A stretch of DNA of 18,658 nucleotides from contig JAODBQ010000528.1 of the NCBI GenBank assembly GCA_025464045.1, forward strand, positions 1-18,658, given 5' to 3'. The notes beneath the pieces were generated by a model, which saw only the letters and a list, made by a program, of their open reading frames with translations, was not told the DNA's origin and searched no databases. Position 1 is the first letter of the stretch. Each line of letters begins with the position of its first letter. Below, piece after piece: positions 9,518 to 15,990 of this stretch. The translations under genes were made by a program, and so were the position numbers. Origin of the DNA: Ilumatobacteraceae bacterium. Lineage in GTDB: Bacteria > Actinomycetota > Acidimicrobiia > Acidimicrobiales > Ilumatobacteraceae.

Positions 9518-9523
9518 GCTGTA
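9518..9523 (-). promoter_or_regulatory. Putative -10 box, leaderless start of hemerythrin gene
   Basis: TACAGC on the minus strand ends 6 nt before the ATG; the sixth base departs from TAnnnT. The spacing equals that of the other leaderless candidates. Confidence 0.4.
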
Positions 9524-9593
9524 CCCACGATGTCGCCGCGCTAAAGCACGCGTCGCGGGTGAAGGCCCCTGCTGTGATGCGGCGGCCCGCGGC

Positions 9594-10571
9594 TCAGTAC
9601 GCGCCGGCGTTCTCCAAGAACCGCCGCGGCGTGTCGACGAGCATGGTCTCGATCTGCGCGTCCGTGACGCCCGCCTCGCGCAACATCGGCAGCACGTCCT
9701 TGCTGATGTGGAGGTAGTGCCAGTGCGGCATCGTCGACGGGGGGACCTCTCCCGGGATCCAGTCGAGGTAGCACGACGCGTCGTGGCTGAGCACCATGCG
9801 GTCGGCGTAGCCGCGCGCGCACAGCTCGGCGATCACGGCGACGCGCTTCTCCGTCGTGAGGAAGCCGTCGATCCCGAAGCGGTCCATGCCGAGGATGCTG
9901 CCGTTGGCGATCAGCTCCTCGAGGTAACCGAGATCGTCGGTGTCGCCGCTGTGGCCGATCACGACCCTGCTCAGATCGACGCCCTCCGACTTGAAGATCT
10001 CCTGCTGCTCGAGGCCGCGCCGCGCCGCCGCGAACGTGTGCGTGGTGATCGGCGCGCCCGTGGCGCGATGGGCCTGCGCGCATGCGCGCAGCACCCGCTC
10101 GACGTCGGGCGTGACGCCCGGTCGGTCGGTGGCGCACTTGATCACGCCGGCCTTGATCCCCGTGCCGGCGATCCCTTCGGTGATGTCGCGCACGAACAGG
10201 TTGACCATCGGGTCGGTGCCGTTCGGACCGCTGCCGGGCACGCGACCGCCCCAGTAGTGGGGCAGCTCGAAGAAGGTGTACAACCCGGTGGCGACGATGA
10301 TCTTCAGGTCGATCCGCTTCGCCAGGGTGGCGATGCGCGGGATGTAGCGGCCGAGGCCGAGGGCGGTCGGGTCGAGGATCGCGTCGATGCCGCTCTCCTT
10401 CAGCTGCTGCAGCCGCTGCGCGGCGTCGTCCATGCGGGCGTCTTCGTCGCCCCACTCCTCCGGCACGTTGTCCTTCATCTCCGGCGAGATGATGAACACG
10501 TGCTCGTGCATGAGCACGCGGCCGAGCGTGGCGCTGTCGACGGGTCCTGTGGCGGTCTCGATGGTGGGCAC
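9594..10571 (-). CDS. Phosphotriesterase-family metallohydrolase (amidohydrolase superfamily)
   Basis: This 325-residue TIM-barrel enzyme of the PTE / PTE-like lactonase family has a complete binuclear metal site. His22 and His24 are in LMHEH, Lys145 in GVIKC is the expected carboxylated bridging lysine, and the site is completed by His178 in TTHT, His207 in VIGHSGD and Asp264 in LSHDAS. Members hydrolyse phosphotriesters or, more often, lactones and other esters; the natural substrate here is unknown. No signal peptide is seen. The GTG start at 10571 is supported by TACCGT ending 6 nt upstream; the frame remains open upstream into the antisense of the dioxygenase gene, which is not credible coding. 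It diverges from that gene across 84 bases, so the two may be co-regulated. Confidence 0.9.
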   Translation of the reverse strand: MPTIETATGPVDSATLGRVLMHEHVFIISPEMKDNVPEEWGDEDARMDDAAQRLQQLKESGIDAILDPTALGLGRYIPRIATLAKRIDLKIIVATGLYTFFELPHYWGGRVPGSGPNGTDPMVNLFVRDITEGIAGTGIKAGVIKCATDRPGVTPDVERVLRACAQAHRATGAPITTHTFAAARRGLEQQEIFKSEGVDLSRVVIGHSGDTDDLGYLEELIANGSILGMDRFGIDGFLTTEKRVAVIAELCARGYADRMVLSHDASCYLDWIPGEVPPSTMPHWHYLHISKDVLPMLREAGVTDAQIETMLVDTPRRFLENAGAY

Positions 10572-10577
10572 GCGGCG

Positions 10578-10583
10578 ACGGTA
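10578..10583 (-). promoter_or_regulatory. Putative -10 box, leaderless start of PTE-family gene
   Basis: TACCGT on the minus strand ends 6 nt before the GTG, and no Shine-Dalgarno is possible in the gap. It fits TAnnnT exactly. Confidence 0.5.
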
Positions 10584-10643
10584 GCCCCGACGATCGCCGG
10601 CGGACGAGGGGTGCTGCACCTTGCACGCCCATGATCGTGGTCG

Positions 10644-10649
10644 CATACT
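10644..10649 (+). promoter_or_regulatory. Putative -10 box, leaderless start of PhyH-like gene
   Basis: CATACT (consensus TATACT with one change) ends 6 nt before the ATG at 10656. It lies in the 84-bp divergent gap, about 60 bp from the box of the opposing gene. Confidence 0.4.
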
Positions 10650-10655
10650 CGACGG

Positions 10656-11501
10656 ATGGAGACCACCCGCGCGGACCTCCGCGAGACCCTCGCCACGCTG
10701 GACGCCGACGGGTTCGTCGTCATCGAGCGAGCCGTCGGCGACGACGTGCTCGACCGGGTGCGCAGCGAGTTGGCGCCGTTCCTCGGGGACTCGGCGATGC
10801 ACGGTCGCAACGACTTCGAGGGCTACGCGACGAACCGGGTGTACGCGCTGCTGGCGAAGGCGCCGAGCATCGCCGAGCTGGTCGAGCACCCGGAGGTCGT
10901 CGCCATCCTCGACGCGCTGCTGCTGCCTGGGTGCCTGCTCTCGGCGAACCTGGCGATCAACCTCCTGCCGGGCGAGACCGCGCAGGGCCTGCACACCGAC
11001 GACAGCTTCTACCGGGTGCCGCGGCCGCGGCGGGCCCTCGGCATCAGCGCGATCTGGGCCATCCACGAGTTCACGTCCGAGAACGGAGCGACGCAGGTGG
11101 TCCCCGGCAGCCATCGCTGGGGCACGGAGGTCCCGGTGGAGGACGAGGTGGAGATCGTCGACGTGGTGATGCCCGCCGGCTCCGTCGTCGTGTTCCTCGG
11201 CACCCTCTGGCACCGCGGCGGAGCGAACCGCTCCGCTGGACCTCGACTGGCGATCACGCCGCAGTACTGCGAGCCTTGGCTGCGCCCGCAGGAGCAGATG
11301 GTGCTGTCCGTGGGGCCCGCCGCGGCGCAGTACTCCAGTCGCATCCAGACGATGTTGGGCTTCGGCATCCACCCGCCGTTCATGGGCCACGTCAACGGCA
11401 TGCACCCGCTGCGGGTCGTCGACCCCGGCTACGACCCGTCCACGACCGGTGCCGGTCGGGCCGCCGCCGCGCTGCTCGAACGGCCGAACGGGCCGCTCTG
11501 A
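10656..11501 (+). CDS. Phytanoyl-CoA dioxygenase (PhyH) family Fe(II)/2-oxoglutarate oxygenase
   Basis: This 281-residue double-stranded beta-helix oxygenase would hydroxylate an aliphatic substrate with O2, decarboxylating 2-oxoglutarate. The iron triad is visible as H113-x-D115 in GLHTDD and His186 in LWHRGG; Arg192 or Arg197 shortly after is the likely 2-oxoglutarate anchor. The PGSH segment (150-153) is also typical of PhyH proteins. Bacterial members act on very diverse substrates, from fatty acyl chains to natural products, so the name gives the family and not the substrate. The ATG at 10656 agrees with the homology start (DGFVVIE at 18-24). The gene is followed by a hairpin, so it is likely monocistronic. 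Confidence 0.9.
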   Translation: METTRADLRETLATLDADGFVVIERAVGDDVLDRVRSELAPFLGDSAMHGRNDFEGYATNRVYALLAKAPSIAELVEHPEVVAILDALLLPGCLLSANLAINLLPGETAQGLHTDDSFYRVPRPRRALGISAIWAIHEFTSENGATQVVPGSHRWGTEVPVEDEVEIVDVVMPAGSVVVFLGTLWHRGGANRSAGPRLAITPQYCEPWLRPQEQMVLSVGPAAAQYSSRIQTMLGFGIHPPFMGHVNGMHPLRVVDPGYDPSTTGAGRAAAALLERPNGPL

Positions 11502-11515
11502 CACGCATCACCGTT

Positions 11516-11536
11516 GACGCCGCCCGAGGGGGCGTC
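11516..11536 (+). terminator. Hairpin terminator after PhyH-like gene
   Basis: GACGCC (11516-11521) pairs with GGCGTC (11531-11536), with further CC/GG pairing inside the 9-nt loop. It lies 15 nt after the stop and is followed by GATTT, a short T-run that is uncommon in this sequence. Confidence 0.55.
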
Positions 11537-11552
11537 GATTTGAGCGCTGGGT

Positions 11553-11558
11553 TACGCT
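11553..11558 (+). promoter_or_regulatory. Putative -10 box of HSL-type esterase
   Basis: TACGCT fits TAnnnT and lies 25 nt before the ATG at 11584. It would give a short leader that carries the GGGGG Shine-Dalgarno at 11574-11578. Confidence 0.45.
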
Positions 11559-11583
11559 CCCCTTCGTTCACTTGGGGGTGCAC

Positions 11584-12543
11584 ATGGCAGTTGATCACGC
11601 GACCAGGGCGATCCTGGATCAGATCGCCACCGGCGGCGGCAAGGCGCTGCACGAAGGGACGCCGGACGAGGCGCGGGCGCTGAGCAAGGCGTTCGCGGCC
11701 ATGGCCGGTCCGGCGCCGGCGATGGCGCGCGTCGAGGACCACGAGGTCCCAGTCGCCGGGGGTTCGGTCCCCGTACGGGTCCTCGTCCCGGCGCAGGGCG
11801 CACGCGGCGTGATCGTCTACTTCCACGGCGGCGGCTGGGTGATCGGGGCGATCGACGAGTTCGAGACGATGGCCCGCAAGCTCGCCGAGCGCAGCTCCTG
11901 CGCGGTGGTGCTCGTCGACTACCGTCTCGCCCCCGAGCACGTGTACCCGGTGGCCGTCGACGACAGCTATGCGGCCCTCGAGTGGACCGCCGCGCGACTC
12001 GAGGAGATCGCCGGCCGAGCGGACGTCCCGCTGATCGTCGCCGGAGACAGCGCCGGCGGGAACCTCGCCGCCGTCATGGCGCTGCGCGCTCGCGACCGCA
12101 ACGGGCCGCAGATCGCCCTGCAGGTGCTGATCTACCCGGTCACCGACGCAGACTTCGAGCGACCCTCCTACGTCGATCCCGAGAACCAGTTGCTCCTCAC
12201 CCGCGATGCGATGGTCTGGTTCTGGGATCACTACGTGCCCGACGCCGGGCGTCGCTGCGAGCCCGACGCCTCACCGCTCCAGGCCACGAACCTCGCCGAC
12301 CTGCCGCCCGCCGTGGTGCTCACCGCCGAGCACGACGTCCTGCGCGACGAGGGCGAGGCCTATGCCGAGCGGCTGCGCGACGCCGGCGTCCCCGTCGAGC
12401 TGAAGCGCCACGCCGGACAGACCCACGGCTTCTTCACCTTCCTGCTCCTGCCCGGCAGCGAACGCGGCTTCCAGCAGGTCGTCAAGGCCGTACGCGCGTG
12501 CACGATCCGCCACGCCCAGGGACAGCCGGCGTTGCGGAGCTGA
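11584..12543 (+). CDS. Alpha/beta-hydrolase, HSL-family (family IV) esterase/lipase
   Basis: This 319-residue carboxylester hydrolase has the HGGG oxyanion motif (81-84, within YFHGGGWVIG), the nucleophile elbow GDSAGG with Ser156, Asp251 in EHDVLRDEG and His281 in GQTHGF, making a complete catalytic triad. The length and order are typical of hormone-sensitive-lipase-like bacterial esterases, as in mycobacterial LipR/NlhH. No signal peptide is visible, so it is probably cytosolic and acts on short esters. ATG 11584 was chosen over the in-frame TTG/GTG just upstream because GGGGG sits 5 nt before it. The next gene, 76 nt downstream on the same strand, is a Baeyer-Villiger-type monooxygenase whose ester or lactone products this enzyme could cleave; such pairs are known, for example in acetone and cyclic ketone breakdown. 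Confidence 0.93.
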   Translation: MAVDHATRAILDQIATGGGKALHEGTPDEARALSKAFAAMAGPAPAMARVEDHEVPVAGGSVPVRVLVPAQGARGVIVYFHGGGWVIGAIDEFETMARKLAERSSCAVVLVDYRLAPEHVYPVAVDDSYAALEWTAARLEEIAGRADVPLIVAGDSAGGNLAAVMALRARDRNGPQIALQVLIYPVTDADFERPSYVDPENQLLLTRDAMVWFWDHYVPDAGRRCEPDASPLQATNLADLPPAVVLTAEHDVLRDEGEAYAERLRDAGVPVELKRHAGQTHGFFTFLLLPGSERGFQQVVKAVRACTIRHAQGQPALRS

Positions 12544-12565
12544 ATCCCGGACACCGCCACGCCCG

Positions 12566-12597
12566 ACCCACCCACCCACCCGCCCACCCACCCACCA
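12566..12597. repeat. Tetranucleotide (ACCC)n tract with G-quadruplex potential
   Basis: The tract is four ACCC units, one GCCC, two ACCC and a partial unit, all in strict 4-nt period. The minus strand therefore has seven GGG runs with single-base loops, the most stable kind of G4 pattern. It lies between the esterase stop and the monooxygenase Shine-Dalgarno (12608-12613). Confidence 0.9.
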
Positions 12598-12607
12598 GTC
12601 GAGCAAC

Positions 12608-12613
12608 AAGGAG
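12608..12613 (+). promoter_or_regulatory. Strong Shine-Dalgarno of the monooxygenase
   Basis: AAGGAG lies 6 nt before ATG 12620, a near-ideal spacing, and fixes the start. It begins 10 nt after the (ACCC)n tract. Confidence 0.8.
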
Positions 12614-12619
12614 AACCGC

Positions 12620-14299
12620 ATGCCCTCATCCGCTGCAACCACAGACGTCGATCGCCCGGACGTCGACGTCAGGGTCGTCGACGCTGTCGTCATCGGCGCC
12701 GGTTTCGCCGGGTTGTACATGAACCGCCGCCTGCGTGACGAGATGGGCATGACGGTGCAGGTGTTCGAGGCCGGCGACGACGTCGGTGGGACCTGGTACT
12801 GGAACCGCTACCCCGGCGCGCGGTGCGACTCCGAGTCGTACATCTACTGCTACTCCTTCGACAAGGACCTGATGCAGGAGTGGGAGTGGAGCGGCAAGTA
12901 CCCGGAACAGCCGGAGATCCTGCGCTACCTCAACCACGTCGCCGATCGCTTCGACCTGCGCCGCAACATCGCGTTCCAGACGCGGGTCACGGCCGCCCAC
13001 TACGACGAGCGCACGGACCGCTGGGACGTCGAGACCGACCAGGGCGACAAGGTGTCGGCGAAGTTCGTCGTCACCGCGGTCGGCTGCCTCTCCTCCGGGC
13101 AGATCCCGAACATCCCGGGGCGCGACACGTTCCGGGGCGACTCCTACCACACGGGTGCGTGGCCCCACGACGGCGTGGACTTCACCGGCAAGCGCGTCGG
13201 CGTGATCGGCACGGGCTCGAGCGGCGTCCAGTCGATCCCGGTCATCGCCAGCCAGGCCGGGCACACGTACGTGTTCCAGCGCACGCCGCAGTACGCCGTG
13301 CCCGCCCGCCACGGCACCGTCGACAAGGCCTTCCTCGACAACGTCAAGAAGAACTACGACGACCTCTACGAGCAGGCGCGCTGGTCGCTCGGCGGCCAGC
13401 CGTACACGTTGAAGGATCGCTCGGCCCTGTCGGTCAGCGACGAGGAGCGCCAGGCCATCTACGAGGCGGCGTGGCAGGAGGGCGGCTTCAAGTTCATCCT
13501 CAGCACGTTCAACGACATCGGCGCCGACCGCCGCGCCAACGACACCGCGTCCGAGTTCATCCGCGCCAAGATCCGCGAGATGGTCAAGGACCCCGAGGTC
13601 GCCGAGAAGCTCGTCCCCGTCGACCATCCGTTCACGTCCAAGCGGGCGTTGATCGACACGAACTACTTCGACACCTACAACCGCAACAACGTGACACTCG
13701 TCGACATCCGCCACGCCCCGATCCAGGAGATCACGCCGGCCGGGATCCGGACCGAGGACGGTGAGTACGAGCTCGACATCATCGTGTTCGCGACCGGCTT
13801 CGACGCGATGACCGGCACGTTCAACCGGATCGACATCCAGGGGCGCGACGGCGAGAAGCTCAAGGAGAAGTGGGCGCACGGCCCGCAGACCTACCTCGGC
13901 GTGGCGACCGCTGGCTTCCCGAACCTGTTCATGATCACCGGTCCCGGTTCCCCGTCGGTGCTGAGCAACATGCCCGTCTCGATCGAGCAGCACGTCGAGT
14001 GGATCTCCGGGGTGATCGAGCACATGCGCGAGCACGATCTCGACGTCATCGAGGCGGACGCCGGTGCCGAGCGGGACTGGGTGGCGCACGTCAACGACAT
14101 CGCCGAGCAGACGATGTTCATGCTCGCCGACTCGTGGTACCTCGGTGCCAACATCCCCGGCAAGCCGCGGGTGTTCATGCCCTACCCGGGCGGTGTCGGC
14201 CCGTACCGGCAGAAGTGCAACGAGGTCGCCGAGGCCGGCTACGTCGGGTTCACCCTGTCCGCCGACCAAACGGCGGGAGCAGCGTCCTCGGCGAGCTGA
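12620..14299 (+). CDS. Baeyer-Villiger-type flavin monooxygenase (FAD/NADPH)
   Basis: This 559-residue class B flavoprotein monooxygenase inserts oxygen next to a ketone carbonyl to give an ester or lactone, using FAD, NADPH and O2. It shows the FAD-binding GAGFAG (26-31), a GTWYWNRYPGARCD stretch (57-70) typical of cyclohexanone/phenylacetone monooxygenases, the BVMO fingerprint F171-x-G-x3-H-x3-W181-P182, the NADPH-binding GTGSSG (197-202) and a late FATGFD motif. Length and motif order are those of type I BVMOs, so hydroxylation of N or S is less likely. The start is fixed by AAGGAG. It follows the HSL-type esterase in the same direction; the mycobacterial mymA locus has a comparable BVMO plus HSL-esterase pairing. 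The long open frame on the other strand (12626-14269) is a shadow. Confidence 0.95.
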   Translation: MPSSAATTDVDRPDVDVRVVDAVVIGAGFAGLYMNRRLRDEMGMTVQVFEAGDDVGGTWYWNRYPGARCDSESYIYCYSFDKDLMQEWEWSGKYPEQPEILRYLNHVADRFDLRRNIAFQTRVTAAHYDERTDRWDVETDQGDKVSAKFVVTAVGCLSSGQIPNIPGRDTFRGDSYHTGAWPHDGVDFTGKRVGVIGTGSSGVQSIPVIASQAGHTYVFQRTPQYAVPARHGTVDKAFLDNVKKNYDDLYEQARWSLGGQPYTLKDRSALSVSDEERQAIYEAAWQEGGFKFILSTFNDIGADRRANDTASEFIRAKIREMVKDPEVAEKLVPVDHPFTSKRALIDTNYFDTYNRNNVTLVDIRHAPIQEITPAGIRTEDGEYELDIIVFATGFDAMTGTFNRIDIQGRDGEKLKEKWAHGPQTYLGVATAGFPNLFMITGPGSPSVLSNMPVSIEQHVEWISGVIEHMREHDLDVIEADAGAERDWVAHVNDIAEQTMFMLADSWYLGANIPGKPRVFMPYPGGVGPYRQKCNEVAEAGYVGFTLSADQTAGAASSAS

Positions 14300-14345
14300 C
14301 CGGCGGGCCCGTCGCGGAGTCCGCTGTCGGCGGGAGCGCGCTGCC

Positions 14346-14351
14346 TACGAT
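14346..14351 (+). promoter_or_regulatory. Putative -10 box, leaderless start of STAS-like gene
   Basis: TACGAT ends exactly 6 nt before the GTG at 14358. It supports the GTG as the start and suggests independence from the monooxygenase gene upstream. Confidence 0.5.
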
Positions 14352-14357
14352 GCCTCG

Positions 14358-14714
14358 GTGATCGAACACATCGACGATCTGGCGGCCGGCGTCGTCGGGA
14401 TGAGCGCCGTCGGGCAGTTCACGATCGAGGACTACACGAACGTCGTCGAGCCGGTGCTCGACGCGCTGTCTGCCGTGCACGAGCAGCTGCGCCTGCTGCT
14501 CTACCTCGGGCCGGCGTTCACCGGCTTCGGCGCGGGTGCGTGGGGTGAGCTGACCGACGAGATCCGCCACACCCACTTCCACAAGGGCGCAGTGGTCACC
14601 GACGACGCCGTGATCCGGACCGGGTTGAACGTGCTGAAGTGGGTGCTGCACGGCGACGTGCGCACGTTCCAGAACGACGACTACGACAAGGCGGCCCACT
14701 GGATCGCCACGTGA
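14358..14714 (+). CDS. SpoIIAA/STAS-like small protein
   Basis: This 118-residue soluble protein has the alternating beta/alpha pattern of the SpoIIAA-like (STAS/CRAL-TRIO-type) family: a strand near GVVGMSAVGQFT (10-21), a helix carrying VEPVLDAL, the LRLLLYLG strand (44-51) and a final AAHWIA helix. These small proteins are common near metabolic genes and their role is unknown; lipid or anti-sigma-type binding has been suggested for relatives. The in-frame reading extends upstream into the monooxygenase gene, but GTG 14358 begins the homologous part and has a -10 box 6 nt before it. It converges on the acyl-CoA dehydrogenase-like gene with only 17 bases between the ends. Confidence 0.75.
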   Translation: MIEHIDDLAAGVVGMSAVGQFTIEDYTNVVEPVLDALSAVHEQLRLLLYLGPAFTGFGAGAWGELTDEIRHTHFHKGAVVTDDAVIRTGLNVLKWVLHGDVRTFQNDDYDKAAHWIAT

Positions 14715-14723
14715 CGCGTCACG
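14710..14723. terminator. Perfect palindrome between convergent genes, overlapping a stop codon
   Basis: A 14-base perfect palindrome, CGTGACGCGTCACG, contains the TGA stop of the STAS-like gene. It can fold as a 5-bp stem with a CGCG loop. It sits between two convergent genes only 17 bases apart, so a bidirectional terminator is plausible; a protein-binding palindrome is an alternative. Confidence 0.4.
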
Positions 14724-14731
14724 GGCCGCCG

Positions 14732-15892
14732 TCACAACAGCGACGTCGCGAACAGGTTGTCGTAGGCAAGTCCCCAGGGGGGTCGCAGGAACCCGAGCGC
14801 GCGCACGTCCTCGAACCAGTGGGCGAACGGCGAGCGCTGCGAGAACGTGCCGCCGCCGAGCACGCGCGTGAGGCGCAGCATGGTCGCCTCGGCGAGGTCG
14901 GCGACCGCTTCCTTGGCCCGCAGCGCGCCGTGCAGGGCCGTGACGGGATCGCCGCTCTCCACGGCCCGCAGCGCGCCTTCGTACGCCTGCACGGCCAACC
15001 AGTGGTCCTGCTCCGCGCGCGACCACTCGACCTGCTCGTAGGCGCGCAGATCGCCGGCCTTGGCGCGGAGCTGCACCCGGGCCACCGAGACCGCTTCGTC
15101 GAGCACGCCGACGATGACCGCAGTGAAGAGCGAGGCGATGATCGGACCGGCCGCCCGGGTGATCGAATCGAGGCTGCCGTTCCACTCGAGCCGCACTGCC
15201 GGCGCGTCGTCGAAGCGCATCGCGTGGCTTTGCGTCGCCGTCATCCCCATGCCGTCCCACTCGGACACGAGGCTGATCCCGGCGCTGCCGTCCCACGGTC
15301 GGTCGCGGACGTCGAGCACGAAGACCATCGGACTCGATTCGTCCTGCGCGATCGCAGTCGTGATCATCCTGTCGGTGACGCCCGAGCCGCTCCCGAAGTG
15401 CTTGTCGCCCGTCAGTCCGTAGGTGCGCCCGGGCATGAAGGCCGCGGCCGTCGACGGGCGGGCGACGGCGCGCGTGCGGGCGATGTCGCCGCCGCTGCCC
15501 GGTTCGGACGTGATCGTGCCCCACTGCTCACCGCCGACAGCGCTCGCGAACACGGCCAGCCGCTGCTCCTCCCACGCGGGCTGGGACGGGTCCGGGCTGG
15601 CGAGCCAGTACGAGATCACCGCCGAGTGCATCACGGTGACGAGCGCCACCGAGGGATCGGCTGAGGCGAGTTGGCGGTGCAGCTCGCACATCGGGCGAAC
15701 GGAGGTTGCGGCACCCGTCCACAGGCCGCCGGCCGCGACCGGCGCGGCGGCGCAGAACACGCCTGCATCGCGCAGCAGATCGAAGTCGGCACGATCGAGG
15801 TGACGTCGGGACTGGCGCTCCGGGCGTTGTGCACGCCAGAGCGAACAGATCTCGCTGACCGCTGCCGTGAGGCCCGCCGAGTCGCCGAACAT
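14732..15892 (-). CDS. Acyl-CoA dehydrogenase-fold flavoprotein (atypical)
   Basis: This 386-residue protein has the acyl-CoA dehydrogenase three-domain layout: N-terminal helices (1-120), the beta-domain with TSEPGSGGD (128-136, the usual TEP-GSD flavin/substrate motif) and KHFGSGSG (164-171), then a C-terminal helical bundle. The C-terminal end (RVLGGGTFSQRSPFAHWFEDVRA, near residues 342-366) lacks the usual Glu of the Y-x-GT-x-E region. It instead resembles the R-x-GG...R-x-P...D pattern of acyl-CoA-dehydrogenase-like flavin monooxygenases (DszC/HpaH-type). It could be a true dehydrogenase with a shifted base or an FMN/FAD-dependent oxygenase. The start ATG at 15892 has TAATGT ending 7 nt upstream; the longer open frame to 16024 crosses the divergent promoter and is rejected. 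Confidence 0.85.
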   Translation of the reverse strand: MFGDSAGLTAAVSEICSLWRAQRPERQSRRHLDRADFDLLRDAGVFCAAAPVAAGGLWTGAATSVRPMCELHRQLASADPSVALVTVMHSAVISYWLASPDPSQPAWEEQRLAVFASAVGGEQWGTITSEPGSGGDIARTRAVARPSTAAAFMPGRTYGLTGDKHFGSGSGVTDRMITTAIAQDESSPMVFVLDVRDRPWDGSAGISLVSEWDGMGMTATQSHAMRFDDAPAVRLEWNGSLDSITRAAGPIIASLFTAVIVGVLDEAVSVARVQLRAKAGDLRAYEQVEWSRAEQDHWLAVQAYEGALRAVESGDPVTALHGALRAKEAVADLAEATMLRLTRVLGGGTFSQRSPFAHWFEDVRALGFLRPPWGLAYDNLFATSLL

Positions 15893-15899
15893 GTCCGGA

Positions 15900-15905
15900 A
15901 CATTA
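15900..15905 (-). promoter_or_regulatory. Putative -10 box, leaderless start of acyl-CoA dehydrogenase-like gene
   Basis: TAATGT on the minus strand ends 7 nt before the ATG, the distance at which the first transcribed base is the A of ATG. It is an exact TAnnnT match. Confidence 0.55.
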
Positions 15906-15960
15906 CGCGGCTTCTCGCCGGCGTGCGCGTCCCATTCGGGCAGAGCGCACCCGCCGCGGG

Positions 15961-15966
15961 TACGTT
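15961..15966 (+). promoter_or_regulatory. Putative -10 box of serine hydrolase gene
   Basis: TACGTT lies 24 nt before ATG 15991 and would yield a short leader containing AGGGGG at 15981-15986 as Shine-Dalgarno. It shares a 98-bp gap with the divergent box at 15900-15905. Confidence 0.45.
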
Positions 15967-15990
15967 TGCCGGATCGAGCGAGGGGGCGAG

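Noticed and set aside
12626..14269. 547-residue open frame opposite the monooxygenase
   Set aside because: Antisense shadow of a gene with a full BVMO fingerprint; composition is a mirror of its codons and no domain is recognisable.
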